NCBI GenBank assembly: GCA_964408805.1
Contig: CAYPAV010000005.1
Coordinates: 186,001-250,000 of the forward strand
Length of the DNA stretch: 64,000 nt
Origin: CAYPAV01 sp964408805
Lineage (GTDB): Bacteria; Pseudomonadota; Alphaproteobacteria; UBA8366
Reading direction: 5' to 3'
Of this stretch, positions 49,742 through 59,132 are shown in pieces. Both the position numbers and the translations under genes were made by a program. The notes below the pieces were generated by a model. That model was not told where the DNA came from. It saw only the letters and a list, made by a program, of their open reading frames with translations, and ran no database searches. Every line of letters begins with the position of its first letter. Within the stretch, counting starts at the first letter, position 1.

Positions 49742-50524
49742 ATGCCCCAACACATCGAGGTCGCCGCCGACGGCAAGGTCGGACGGATCATATTCGACGA
49801 GGCGGAGGATCTGAACGCGATGACGCCGGCGATGATGGCCGAGATCATCGAAGCGGTGCGGGCGCACGAGTCCGACCCGGCGATCGGCGCGTTGTTGATC
49901 ACCGGCCGCGGCAAGACGTTCTCGGCGGGGGGCGACATGGATTTTTTGGAAAAACTAGGCCGAATGACCCCGTTCGAGATCAAGGAGACGGTCTACAAGC
50001 ATTTCGCCGGCGCCACGAAGGCCGTGAAGCTCTGCGCCAAGCCGACGGTCGCGGCGGTGAACGGCCCCGCCGTCGGCGCCGGCTGCGAAATCGCCATCGC
50101 CTGCGATTTTCGTCTCGCCTCGGAGCGCGCGATGTTCTGCGAGGCCTGGATCAAGCTCGCCTGCATTCCGCCGTTGGGCGGCATGTTCCTGCTGCCGCGG
50201 ATCGTCGGCCTGACCAAGGCGACCGAAATGCTGATGCTCGGCACCAATGTCGAGGCCGAGGAAGCGGCGTGGATCGGTCTCGTCAATCGGGTCGTCCCGG
50301 CGGCCGATCTGGAGGACGATGCCCTTGCCCTCGCGCGGCGGCTCGCGGATGGGCCCGGCCGAGCGCAATCGGCGGTCAAGGAAGGTATCCGGCGCGGTAT
50401 GGAATCCTCGCTCAATGCCGAATGGGACTTCAACGTCCACGCCCAGGCGATGCTGCTCAGCGATGGGAATTTCGGCGAGGCGGTCCGCGCGTTCAAAGAG
50501 AAGCGGAAACCGGATTTCGGCTAG
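49742..50524 (+). CDS. Enoyl-CoA hydratase/isomerase family protein
   Basis: A 260-residue crotonase. Oxyanion-hole segments are KTFSAGGDMDFL (about 59-70) and NGPAVGAGCEIAIACDFRLAS (about 105-125); the catalytic region AWIKLACIPPLGGMFLLPR replaces the usual Glu-rich LGxxPGxG with a Met-containing variant, so hydratase activity is not certain and isomerase or another crotonase role is possible. It would act on an acyl-CoA in the cytoplasm. GAGAGGAGG before the ATG is a strong RBS. Divergent from the GT41 gene. Confidence 0.87.
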   Translation: MPQHIEVAADGKVGRIIFDEAEDLNAMTPAMMAEIIEAVRAHESDPAIGALLITGRGKTFSAGGDMDFLEKLGRMTPFEIKETVYKHFAGATKAVKLCAKPTVAAVNGPAVGAGCEIAIACDFRLASERAMFCEAWIKLACIPPLGGMFLLPRIVGLTKATEMLMLGTNVEAEEAAWIGLVNRVVPAADLEDDALALARRLADGPGRAQSAVKEGIRRGMESSLNAEWDFNVHAQAMLLSDGNFGEAVRAFKEKRKPDFG

Positions 50525-50561
50525 ATGTTCCCGCGTGACGAGAGCGCGCTACCCTTGGCAG

Positions 50562-50613
50562 AACCGTTGTCGTCCGGTATGCGGTGTTCCTCCGAGAAGC
50601 AAGAGTAACGGTT
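50562..50613. promoter_or_regulatory. Separated inverted half-sites upstream of the ThDP-enzyme gene
   Basis: AACCGTT (50562-50568) and AACGGTT (50607-50613) are perfect inverted copies 38 bases apart in the 141-bp gap before the ThDP enzyme gene. They could be half-sites for a regulator that loops or binds cooperatively. Seven-base arms may also occur by chance. Confidence 0.2.
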
Positions 50614-50665
50614 TAAGCACGGCCCAGCCGATCTCGGGGCTCGGGTGTGCATCAAAGGAATAATT

Positions 50666-52315
50666 ATGGCGAAGACGGCGGCGAGAGTGATGGTGGAGAC
50701 CCTGGTGGCGCACGGGATCGACAGAGCGTTCTGTGTTCCCGGCGAGAGTTACCTCTCGGTCATGGACAGTCTGCACGACGACCCGGTGCTTGATCTCGTG
50801 ACCTGTCGGCACGAAGCGGGCGCCGCCTGGATGGCCTTGGCCGACGCGAAGATGACCGGCCGGGCCGGCGTCGTGCTGGCGAGCCGAGGGCCCGGCGCCA
50901 CGCACGCCTCGATCGCCGCCCATTCGGCCGAGCAGGGCGCCTTTCCGCTGGTCCTGCTGTTGGGCCAAGTGGGCCGCGCCAAACTCGGCCGGAACGCGGG
51001 TCAGGAAATGAACTTCAACAAGACCTTCTCCGACATGGCGAAACGGGTTGAGGAGGTCGACGTTCCCGACCGCATCGGCGAGACCATTGCCCGCGCGATC
51101 CGCGTCGCGGAAAGCGGCACGCCGGGACCGGTCGTCGTTTCGCTGCCGACCGACGTCCTTGCCGCCGAAAGCACGAGCCGAGTGGTTTCGCGCCGAACGC
51201 GCGCGGTGATGCGGCCGAACGACGGAGACGTCACGGATGTCGCCGAGGCCTTGGCGGGTGCCGAACGGCCGATCATGATCGTCGGCGGCCGTGTGGGTTC
51301 AGCGGAAGCCCGGCAATCCTTACTGGCCGCGAGCGAGGCGTGGGCCGTTCCGGTCCTGCCGACCTATGTGCACCAGGACGTCTTCCCGAACGAGCATCCG
51401 AACTATGGGGGCGAGCTCGGCATTCGCCCGCCCGACGGCGTCGCGGCGACGGCGCGCGAGGCGGACCTGATCCTTGCGGTCGGCACCAAGCTCGGCGGCA
51501 TGGCATTGCTCGGCGACCAGTTGCCGCTGCCTGGCCAGCGCGTCATACATGTCTACCCGGACGAGAACGTCATCGGTCGCCATATCGACGTCGAATGCGG
51601 AATCGTCTCCGAGGCAGGCGCTTTTCTCGAAGCCTTGGCGATGCGAAACGCGCCCGAACCGCCGACCGGCCGCAGCACCTGGATCGAGAAGGCCCATCGC
51701 GGCTATGCGGATTTTGCCGAATCACCACCACGTCCGGCGTCGGACGGGCTTGATTTCGGCCATGTCATCGAGGCGATGAAGACGCACGTTCCCGACGATG
51801 CGGTGTTCACGGTCGATGCCGGTAGTTTTTCGAGCTGGCTGCACCTGAAATATCCCTTCAAGCCGACGCAATTGCTGCTCGGTTCGGAGTGCGGCGCCAT
51901 GGGCATGGGCGTTCCGGCCGCGGTCTCGGCGGCGATCCGCAATCCCGACCGCAAGGTTATCGCGGTGGTTGGCGACGGCGGTGCCTTGATGACGAGTTAC
52001 GAACTGGCGACGGCGATTGCCCAGGGCGTCAAGAACCTCTGCATCGTGATTTCGAACAACGGCGCCTATGGGACGATCCGTTTCCATCAGGAAACACATT
52101 TCCCGGGCCGGCCCCATGCGACCGACCTCGTCAACCCGGATTTCACCCTATTGGCGCAAGCCTTCGGTGCGAAGGGTCTGGCAATCGAGCGGCCGGAGGA
52201 GGCCGAGGCGGTCATGCGGGAAGCGATGAATTCGGATGGACCCGTGGTCGTCGAGGCGCGGACCAGTCTCGAGAACGTCGACGCCAAGAACACGATTACG
52301 GCCCTTCGGGCGTAG
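50666..52315 (+). CDS. Thiamine-diphosphate-dependent enzyme, acetolactate-synthase-like
   Basis: A 549-residue three-domain ThDP enzyme. The N-terminal domain has the cofactor-activating Glu in CRHEAGAAWMA; the central FAD-like domain contains MIVGGR; the C-terminal domain holds the ThDP motif GDGGALMTSYEL ending in VISNNGAYG. It is not identical to a biosynthetic acetolactate synthase: no regulatory-subunit gene is nearby and the sequence is typical of stand-alone acetolactate synthase-like or oxalyl-CoA/benzoylformate-type decarboxylases. AAAGGA before ATG 50666 fixes the start against 50645. Its stop lies 2 bp from that of the hybrid kinase. Confidence 0.87.
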   Translation: MAKTAARVMVETLVAHGIDRAFCVPGESYLSVMDSLHDDPVLDLVTCRHEAGAAWMALADAKMTGRAGVVLASRGPGATHASIAAHSAEQGAFPLVLLLGQVGRAKLGRNAGQEMNFNKTFSDMAKRVEEVDVPDRIGETIARAIRVAESGTPGPVVVSLPTDVLAAESTSRVVSRRTRAVMRPNDGDVTDVAEALAGAERPIMIVGGRVGSAEARQSLLAASEAWAVPVLPTYVHQDVFPNEHPNYGGELGIRPPDGVAATAREADLILAVGTKLGGMALLGDQLPLPGQRVIHVYPDENVIGRHIDVECGIVSEAGAFLEALAMRNAPEPPTGRSTWIEKAHRGYADFAESPPRPASDGLDFGHVIEAMKTHVPDDAVFTVDAGSFSSWLHLKYPFKPTQLLLGSECGAMGMGVPAAVSAAIRNPDRKVIAVVGDGGALMTSYELATAIAQGVKNLCIVISNNGAYGTIRFHQETHFPGRPHATDLVNPDFTLLAQAFGAKGLAIERPEEAEAVMREAMNSDGPVVVEARTSLENVDAKNTITALRA

Positions 52316-52317
52316 GA

Positions 52318-55300
52318 TCAGCCGCCGCCGAGATGGCGGCGGATATGCTCGAGTGCTTCCTCGACCTTGATCGGTTTGGTCAGATAGGCATCGAAGCCGG
52401 CCAACATGCCGCGCTCGACATCCATCGGCATCGCGGCCGCGCTGACGGCGACGACCGGTATTTCGCGCGTCCGAGAATTGGCCCGCAATTCGCGCAAGGC
52501 GGTGACCCCGTCCATGCCGGGCAAGTTTACATCCATCAGGATCAAGTCCGGCCGAAAGGTTACCGCTAGATCGAGACCGCGTTCTGCTGTTCGCGCCGAC
52601 TCCATGGTCACATCTTCGAGCCGCGCTAAAATTGATTCCATCAATTCCAGATTGGCGGGATTGTCCTCGACATAGAGAACACGACCGCGAACTTCGGCGG
52701 ACTCCGCTAGCGTCGGCGCCGCCCCCTCGGCCGTCGAGACCAATTCGCCGACATCGGCGCCCGGAAGGTAAAACCAGAATGTCGACCCCGCGCCCTCGAC
52801 GCTTTCGAACCCGATCTCGCCGCCCATCAGCTCGACGATCTGCTTCGAGAGGGTGAGGCCGATCCCGCTTCCTTCGACATCGGTCACCTCCGCCCCCAAA
52901 CGCTCGAAAGGCGCAAAAACATCCGCCTGTTTGCCCGCGGCTATGCCGAGCCCGGTGTCGCTCACGCGGAAATACAGGCGATCGCCCTCCGCCATCGTGC
53001 ACTCGATTATGATTTCACCGCCTTCTCGGTTGTATTTGACCGCATTGGTCAACAGGTTGAGCAGCACTTGGTGCAATCGGGTCCGGTCGGCCTTTACGAC
53101 GACACTCTCCAGGTCGGTCGAACGGTCGACAATCGTGATATTCCGAATAGCGGCGAGCGGATTGACCTCTTCGAGGCATTCCCGGACGACGATGACGGGC
53201 TGCAAGTCCTCTATCGAGAGTGCGATCACGCCCGATTCGATCCGCGCCAGATCCAACACCTCGTTGATCAGCTCCAACAAGTGATTGCCCGCCCGCAAGA
53301 TATGATTCACGCCGCGCTGATGACGCTCCGGCAACGAGCCTTCCGGATCGTCCTCCATCAACTGTGCGAAGCCGAGAATCGAGTTCATCGGCGTTCGCAG
53401 TTCATGACTCATATTCGAGAGGAACGCGGTCTTGGCGCGGCTCCCCGCTTCCGCGTCGCTCTTGGCGCGCAACAGTTTTTCACGCGCCTCCCTGAGATCG
53501 GTTACGTCGTGGACCCAAAACAGAACCGCGTCGTCACCGAACACGGGTATCGCCTCCCATGTCACCGTGGCCCAAAACAAGCTTCCGTTGGGCCGGCTCA
53601 ACTGAACCTCGGTCGCCGGCACCCGCCCGTCACGCGCCAGAATTTCCCTAAATTTCGCGCGATCCCGGGGGTCGCTCCAAAAGGAATGGGCGATCCGGCC
53701 GGAAAGATCACTCGCGGGCACCTCGTAGAGGCGCGCCAGCCTGTCGTTTACATATAGTATGGTGTTGGCGCCAAGCCGCGACACGCCGGCCCCGAAGGGG
53801 CTCGAGTCGAGTATCCGGCGGATGCGCGTCTCGCTCGCCGCCAATTCGACCTCGGCCTTCTTGCGCTCCGTAATATCCCGAATGATCATTCCGAAATACC
53901 GCGTCCCATCGGAATGCCAGGTTTGAAGGGAAATCAAGATCGGGAATACGCTGCCGTCCAGGGCCCGCCCCTCTATTGTCGCCGTCCGGCCGACGAAGGG
54001 TTGTTCGCCGTCGGTCAGCATTTCTGCGAAATCGCCAGCGTCGCCGCGCCAATATCGATCGGCGAATATCGGCGAGACCCGCTGTCCCAAAATATTCTCG
54101 GCCGAATGCCCAAACATATTGGCGGCGCCATCGTTCCAAAACAGCACGATTCCGTTCTCATCGGTCGAGATGATCGCTTCCTCGGCCGCCCGGCTGATCG
54201 AATGGAATCTTTCCTCCTCGGTCCGTTTCTCGACGATCAGGGTGTTCGCCCGGCGGGCCCGCTCGGCCCGGGTCAGCACCGACGCGACCAGTAAGTCCGG
54301 ATCGACCGGTTTGGTGAGCAGATCGTCGCCACCCGAGCGCACCGTCAACAAACGAATGTCCGGCCGCCTTTCAGCGGAAAGAAAAACAACGGGTGTCTGA
54401 AAATATTCGACCTCGGATTGACGGATGATCGCGGTCAATTCCAGGCCGTTGCAACCCGGCATATTGATATCCATGACGATGACTTCGGGGGCAAAGGACC
54501 GAACGGCCGCGGGCACCTGGGCGGGATCGGTCGCGATCTTCGTCTCCACCTCGGCGGCCTTCAAAAGCAATGCGCTATGCTCCGCGACCGCCGCATCGTC
54601 ATCGACGATCAAACAGCGGAACGGGTCGATCTTTTTCCGCGCCACCAGGCGATCAAGGACCCGGCGCAGCTCGAGGATATCGATCGGCTTCGGAAGATAT
54701 GCCTCGCACCCCGCCCGTGTCGCCGCCAGGCGCGCGGCGAAATCGTCGCGGATGGTAACGAATATGACCGGGGCGATCAGCCGGCCTTCGGCCCGAAGCG
54801 TGGCGATCGTCCGCAGACCGGCTCCCGATTCCTCTTCGAAGATGACATCCATGATGACGGCGTCCGGCACTTTGTCCGCCAACGCCGCCTCGAAGGCCGC
54901 AGGGTCCGGAAAGACCCGCACGTCGTAACCAAAATTCGTGAGCACAACTTCGAGATGCCGCGCCTGACCTTCGTCGTCCTCGACGACGAATACCGTGGCG
55001 CCGGCCTCAATGCCGCTGGGCCGTACCGCCGACTCATTCTGTCGATCCGAAATTTTCGCGTGGGAACCCTCGTCCGCCTCGACGGCCGCGAACAGCGTCT
55101 CCATGATGGTGTCGAGTGTTTCCCGCCGGTCCTCGGCGTTCGACGCGTGGCCTTCGATAACCGACAGGCAGAACAATTCGAGACGCCGGGCGGCATCGCT
55201 CAGCGTGGAAAATCCGAAGGTTCCGGCCGATCCCGCGAGCTTGTGGGCCAAGCTGGAGACCGCCTCCAAACTCATGGTCGAGCCCTCACTCCCCGCGGCG

Positions 55301-55392
55301 CCGACGGCCAGGGTCAACTCGGTCAAGCGCGCGTCGAGCTTGCCCCTGAAGGCGACCCGCAACGCTTCGAGTTCCTGTTCGAACTTCGACAT
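52318..55392 (-). CDS. Hybrid sensor histidine kinase (Hpt-REC-REC-PAS-PAS-HisKA-HATPase-REC)
   Basis: A 1024-residue soluble phosphorelay protein without membrane helix. Hpt domain first (about 1-105, phospho-His50 in LAHKLAG); REC 1 (about 132-250, Asp182); REC 2 (about 258-375, Asp308); PAS 1 (about 395-510); PAS 2 (about 520-635); HisKA (phospho-His663 in MSHELRTP); HATPase_c (DTGLGIAAG 812-820, GSGIGLTLSK 841-850); REC 3 (about 903-1022, Asp954 in LILMDVNLP). All phosphotransfer parts lie in one chain, with the Hpt unusually at the front. Two PAS domains sense an unknown internal signal. No output regulator is encoded nearby. Confidence 0.92.
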   Translation of the reverse strand: MSKFEQELEALRVAFRGKLDARLTELTLAVGAAGSEGSTMSLEAVSSLAHKLAGSAGTFGFSTLSDAARRLELFCLSVIEGHASNAEDRRETLDTIMETLFAAVEADEGSHAKISDRQNESAVRPSGIEAGATVFVVEDDEGQARHLEVVLTNFGYDVRVFPDPAAFEAALADKVPDAVIMDVIFEEESGAGLRTIATLRAEGRLIAPVIFVTIRDDFAARLAATRAGCEAYLPKPIDILELRRVLDRLVARKKIDPFRCLIVDDDAAVAEHSALLLKAAEVETKIATDPAQVPAAVRSFAPEVIVMDINMPGCNGLELTAIIRQSEVEYFQTPVVFLSAERRPDIRLLTVRSGGDDLLTKPVDPDLLVASVLTRAERARRANTLIVEKRTEEERFHSISRAAEEAIISTDENGIVLFWNDGAANMFGHSAENILGQRVSPIFADRYWRGDAGDFAEMLTDGEQPFVGRTATIEGRALDGSVFPILISLQTWHSDGTRYFGMIIRDITERKKAEVELAASETRIRRILDSSPFGAGVSRLGANTILYVNDRLARLYEVPASDLSGRIAHSFWSDPRDRAKFREILARDGRVPATEVQLSRPNGSLFWATVTWEAIPVFGDDAVLFWVHDVTDLREAREKLLRAKSDAEAGSRAKTAFLSNMSHELRTPMNSILGFAQLMEDDPEGSLPERHQRGVNHILRAGNHLLELINEVLDLARIESGVIALSIEDLQPVIVVRECLEEVNPLAAIRNITIVDRSTDLESVVVKADRTRLHQVLLNLLTNAVKYNREGGEIIIECTMAEGDRLYFRVSDTGLGIAAGKQADVFAPFERLGAEVTDVEGSGIGLTLSKQIVELMGGEIGFESVEGAGSTFWFYLPGADVGELVSTAEGAAPTLAESAEVRGRVLYVEDNPANLELMESILARLEDVTMESARTAERGLDLAVTFRPDLILMDVNLPGMDGVTALRELRANSRTREIPVVAVSAAAMPMDVERGMLAGFDAYLTKPIKVEEALEHIRRHLGGG

Positions 55393-55494
55393 AATTTCGA
55401 CAACACCGCGTCACTCACAAAAACACGCACCCAAACTCGTCGCGGCCGCCATGAAAAGCGACGCGGGTTCCCCCGAGCCCTCTGGAAAACCGAG

Positions 55495-55500
55495 TATATA
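55495..55500 (-). promoter_or_regulatory. Candidate -10 element of the hybrid kinase gene
   Basis: On the minus strand TATACT is the best -10-like hexamer in the 177-bp gap before the kinase, about 100 bases ahead of its ATG. No good -35 is seen 17 bases upstream, so this is a weak call. Confidence 0.2.
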
Positions 55501-55569
55501 ACACCCTGCCATCGACACCATAGCCAAGTAGTACATTGTCTGATTGAGCCGAAATCCGGCGGGAGATTT

Positions 55570-56772
55570 CTATGATTCTTCCATTGCCGCATAGACCAAT
55601 CGGCGAAGATCGGCCCGGATCGAGTAGGTTCGCGACGGCATGAACTGGGACATGTAAATCACGATCAGATCGGTCGCGGGATCGATCCAGAAATAGGTGC
55701 TGGCCGCCCCCGACCAGGCATGGAGTCCCACATTGCCATGACCGACCCGCGCCGCGTCGAGGACAACCGAAAAACCGAGACCGAAACCGATGCCGTGCCA
55801 ATCGGCGCCGTTGAAATACGGCGCCCCCATTCCCGCCATGTCGCCCTCGAGATGATTTTTCGTCATCAGCGCCACCGTCTCCGGCCGCAGGATTTTCGCA
55901 CCGTCGAGGACGCCGCCCCCGCGCAACATGCGGCAGAACCGGAGTTAGTCCGGCAGGGTGCCGACCAGACCGCCATTGCCGGAAAGGTAGCGCGGCGGTG
56001 CTCGAAACCGGCTTTCCGTCGGCGTCTCCAGTGCCGTCAGCGGTCCTTCTCCTTCGCGGGTATAGTTCCCGGCGAATCGGTTGATCGCCGAGTCCTCGAC
56101 GTGAAAACCGGTATCCCGCATCGCCAGCGGTCCGAATAGGCGCTGCTCGAGGAACGTGTCGAATGCGCGCCCGTCGATCACCTCGACGAGCCGCCCGACC
56201 ACGTCGGTCGCCATGCTGTATTCCCAGCGCGTGCCGGGATGGAACAGGAGCGGCAGGCCGGCGAGCCGATCGACCACGGCGGCGAGGGTACCCTCGCTCC
56301 GCGAACCGTTGACGCCCTCGGCCAGATAGAGCGCCTTCAACGGCGATTCCGAAAAGGCCGGCAGGATCAGCCCCGAGGTATGGTTCAAGAGCTGCCGGAT
56401 GGTGATCGGTCCCCGCGCCGGCTCGGTCCGATGGCCCCCCGCATCGTCCGGCGAATAGACCGACATGTTCTCGAAGGCGGGAAGAAACCGCGCCACCGGG
56501 TCGTCGAGATCGAATCGACCTTCCTCGTGAAGCATCATCAAGGCAACGCTCGCCACGGGCTTGGTCATCGAATAGATGCGGAAAATCGTATCGCGCGTAA
56601 TCGGACGTCCGCTTTCCAGATCCTGAACGCCATCGCATTCGAAGAATCTTTCGTCCCCATCCCGCCAAAGGAGGAGCGAATAGCCCGCGAGGCGGCCATC
56701 CGTCACATATTGGCCGAGATAGCGCCCGATCTCGTCGAGGCCGGGCGTGGTGAAGAATTCGCGTCGCTCCAT
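55570..56772 (-). pseudogene. Serine hydrolase / beta-lactamase family protein, interrupted by a nonsense codon
   Basis: Reads from ATG 56772 as a class C beta-lactamase-like esterase: the SxxK motif is SMTK (in RIYSMTKPVAS), followed by LLNHTSGL and the GTRWEYSM segment that supplies the YxN-like Tyr. At 55945-55947 the frame has TAA right after GGLVGTLPD, where relatives continue PDYxRFxxML; in the same frame the sequence goes on with LRFCRMLRGGG and a good C-terminal domain (GIGFGLGFSVV, WSGAASTYFWIDP) to 55570. A single Tyr-to-stop change explains this. The C-terminal part with the third catalytic motif would be lost. Not secreted: no signal peptide. Confidence 0.75.
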
Positions 56773-56888
56773 CGCATTCCATCCTCGGGGCCGGGCCGAA
56801 ACATTACCGTTGGGCCGATCGCCTGTCGAACGTACAATTCTTCTTCGACGGCCAGGTCGCAAGGCCGGACGGACGAGAGGACCGGAAG

Positions 56889-58277
56889 ATGGACGACAGC
56901 TTCGATTTTTCCAATCGGCACAAGGATCTGATGGCGCGCGACGAGGAGTATGTCCTCGGCTGGCGTTTCGAACCGCGTGTCATCTTCGAACGGGGCGAGG
57001 GTGTCCGGCTCTTCGATGTCGACGGCAATGCCTATTACGATCTCAGTTCCGGCATGATGAGCCTCGTCCTCGGACACGCCCATCCGGAACTGGTGGACAC
57101 GATCCGCGACATGGCGGACCGGTTCGTCCATCAATCCTCGTGGTACACCAATCCCTGGGCGATCGAGTTTGCCGAACTGCTGGCGACGACCCTGCCGGGC
57201 GAGCTCAAGATGACCAACTTCGCGGTGACCGGGTCGGAGGCGAACGAGATCGCGATGCGGATGGCGCTGGGTGTTACCGGCGGATTCGATATCTGCTCGA
57301 TGGTTCGGGGACTCCACGGCGGTTCGATCGCCGCCGAGGGGATTACCTCGGTCGGCGGCGCCCGGCGGCGCGGCCTCGGCCCGCTGACCATTCCGGCGCG
57401 CGCCAATTGCATCGTCCCCGCCTTCTATTACCGCGCCCCGGTCGACAACGCCGAGGAATGGGACGAGATCAGCCTCCGGATGACCGAGGACATGATCGAA
57501 TACACCACATCACAAGAAGTCGCGGCACTGATGCTGGAGCCCATTGCGGTGCCGGGCGGCATGATCGTCCCCTCGAAACGATGGCTTCAAGGCATCCGCG
57601 AGATCGCCGATCGCTGGGAGGCGCTGCTGATCTTCGACGAATGCCAGCTGGCGCCGGCGCGAACCGGCAAATTCTGGGGCTTCGAGCATTTCGACGTGAC
57701 ACCGGATATCGTGACCTTCGGCAAGGGCCTCACCGCCGGCTTCGCCTTCTGCGGCACCGTCACCACGCCGGAGATCGCCGAGGCCTCGCGCGGCACCAAG
57801 GGGCTGCCCTGGTCCGGAACCTATCCCCAGGACCCGCTGCCGGCCGCGGTCGCGTTGAAGCAGTTGGAGATCGTCCTTCGGGACGATTTGGCCGGGCACG
57901 CGGCGCGGGCCGGCGCGTTTCTGGAGGGCCGGCTTGGCGAGCTACGGGAGAAATTCGACTGCATCGGCGACATCCGCGGCCTCGGGCTCTATCGCATGCT
58001 CGATATCGTACAAGACCGAAAGACCAAGACGCCCGACCCAGAGATGGGCGAGCGCATCCGCTATCACGCGATGAAGGAAGGGTTGGCGATGATCGTGGTC
58101 AAGAACTACGTCCGGATCTGCCCACCCGTGATCGTGACGGAAGCAGGGCTCGATGATATCGTGGGCCGGCTGGAGACCGCGATCGGCCGGGCCGTGGCCG
58201 GCGATCCCGTGCCGACCGACCTGGCGCGATCCTCCTCGCTGGCCGAAAACCGGACACCGGGAAAGGCAAGCCGATGA
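56889..58277 (+). CDS. Class III (omega-type) PLP-dependent aminotransferase
   Basis: A 462-residue fold-type I enzyme. Seen are LSSGMMSLVLGHAHPELVD (53-71), VTGSEANEIAMRMA (113-126), the cofactor Asp250 in LLIFDECQ and the Schiff-base Lys279 in VTFGKGL. It would move an amino group between an amine or omega-amino acid and a 2-oxo acid; the typical DEVQ motif is DECQ here. Its stop overlaps the ATG of the dioxygenase gene by 4 bp (ATGA), so both likely serve one pathway, for example degradation of an amino or sulfonated compound. Divergent from the broken serine hydrolase across 116 bp. Confidence 0.88.
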   Translation: MDDSFDFSNRHKDLMARDEEYVLGWRFEPRVIFERGEGVRLFDVDGNAYYDLSSGMMSLVLGHAHPELVDTIRDMADRFVHQSSWYTNPWAIEFAELLATTLPGELKMTNFAVTGSEANEIAMRMALGVTGGFDICSMVRGLHGGSIAAEGITSVGGARRRGLGPLTIPARANCIVPAFYYRAPVDNAEEWDEISLRMTEDMIEYTTSQEVAALMLEPIAVPGGMIVPSKRWLQGIREIADRWEALLIFDECQLAPARTGKFWGFEHFDVTPDIVTFGKGLTAGFAFCGTVTTPEIAEASRGTKGLPWSGTYPQDPLPAAVALKQLEIVLRDDLAGHAARAGAFLEGRLGELREKFDCIGDIRGLGLYRMLDIVQDRKTKTPDPEMGERIRYHAMKEGLAMIVVKNYVRICPPVIVTEAGLDDIVGRLETAIGRAVAGDPVPTDLARSSSLAENRTPGKASR

Positions 58278-59101
58278 CTTACGAGACCATCGAGGTTCGG
58301 CAACTGACACCCTTGATCGGTGCCGAAATCGGCGGCGTGGATATGCGCGACCCGCCCGACAACCAGACCTTTCAGGCAATCCACGACGCCTGGATGGAAC
58401 ATCAGGTGATCTTCTTCCGCGACCAGGACATCACGCTCGAGCAGCAGAAGGATTTCGGCCGGCGGTTCGGCGAGCTGGCGATCCATCCGGCCGCACCCGG
58501 CCCCGAGGGTCACCCCGAAATCTTCGTCCTCCACGCGGACGAGAACTCAAAATTCGTCGAGGGCAATGCCTGGCACACGGACGTTTCCTGCGACGAGAAA
58601 CCGCCCTTGGGCAGCCTTCTTCATCTGCATACCGTACCGCCCGTCGGCGGTGATACGCTGTTCGCCAGCACGTATGCGGCCTATGACGATCTGAGCGCGG
58701 ATATGAAGACCTATCTCGACGGCAAATTGGCGATCCACGACGGCGAGCATGTCTATCGCGGGCGATACGCCTATCAGGGCATCGACGATTCCGGCAGGAC
58801 CTATCCCCACGCCGAACATCCCGTCGTCCGCACCCATCCGGTGACCGGCCGCAAGGGACTGTTCGTCAATACCGGCTTCACCGTCCAAATCAAGGACCTG
58901 CCACAGCGCGAAAGCCGGGCCGTGCTCGATTTTCTTTACGATCACATCGCTCAGCCGAAATATCAGTGCCGCTTCAAATGGGCGCCGAATTCGGTCGCGA
59001 TGTGGGACAACCGCTGCGTTCAGCATTTCGCCATGTGGGATTATTTCCCGGCCACGCGCTCCGGCAACCGGGTCACGCTGGAGGGCGACAAACCGTTCTG
59101 A
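58274..59101 (+). CDS. TauD/TfdA family 2-oxoglutarate-dependent dioxygenase
   Basis: A 275-residue TauD-type enzyme, closest to TauD itself in layout among the three in this window (LIGAEIGGVDM start, DQDITLEQQKDFGRRFG). Iron ligands are His101 and Asp103 in WHTDVS and His251 in MWDNRCVQHF; Arg262 or Arg266 binds 2-oxoglutarate. Translationally coupled to the aminotransferase before it. If the substrate were taurine, the aminotransferase would be an alternative route on the same molecule, but no sulfonate transporter is present here. Confidence 0.87.
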   Translation: MTYETIEVRQLTPLIGAEIGGVDMRDPPDNQTFQAIHDAWMEHQVIFFRDQDITLEQQKDFGRRFGELAIHPAAPGPEGHPEIFVLHADENSKFVEGNAWHTDVSCDEKPPLGSLLHLHTVPPVGGDTLFASTYAAYDDLSADMKTYLDGKLAIHDGEHVYRGRYAYQGIDDSGRTYPHAEHPVVRTHPVTGRKGLFVNTGFTVQIKDLPQRESRAVLDFLYDHIAQPKYQCRFKWAPNSVAMWDNRCVQHFAMWDYFPATRSGNRVTLEGDKPF

Positions 59102-59132
59102 CCGATCGCGGCGGCGTGTCGAAACGATGGCG

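Noticed and set aside
10815..55947. Possible recoding of TAA as a sense codon, since two genes continue after in-frame TAA
   Set aside because: TAA is a normal stop elsewhere in the window (for example at 37622 and 38370), and one of the two genes also has a frameshift. Ordinary decay explains both.
56747..58156. Open frame of 469 codons on the plus strand over the aminotransferase
   Set aside because: It is an alternative frame of the aminotransferase gene, whose PLP lysine and other motifs are in the other frame.
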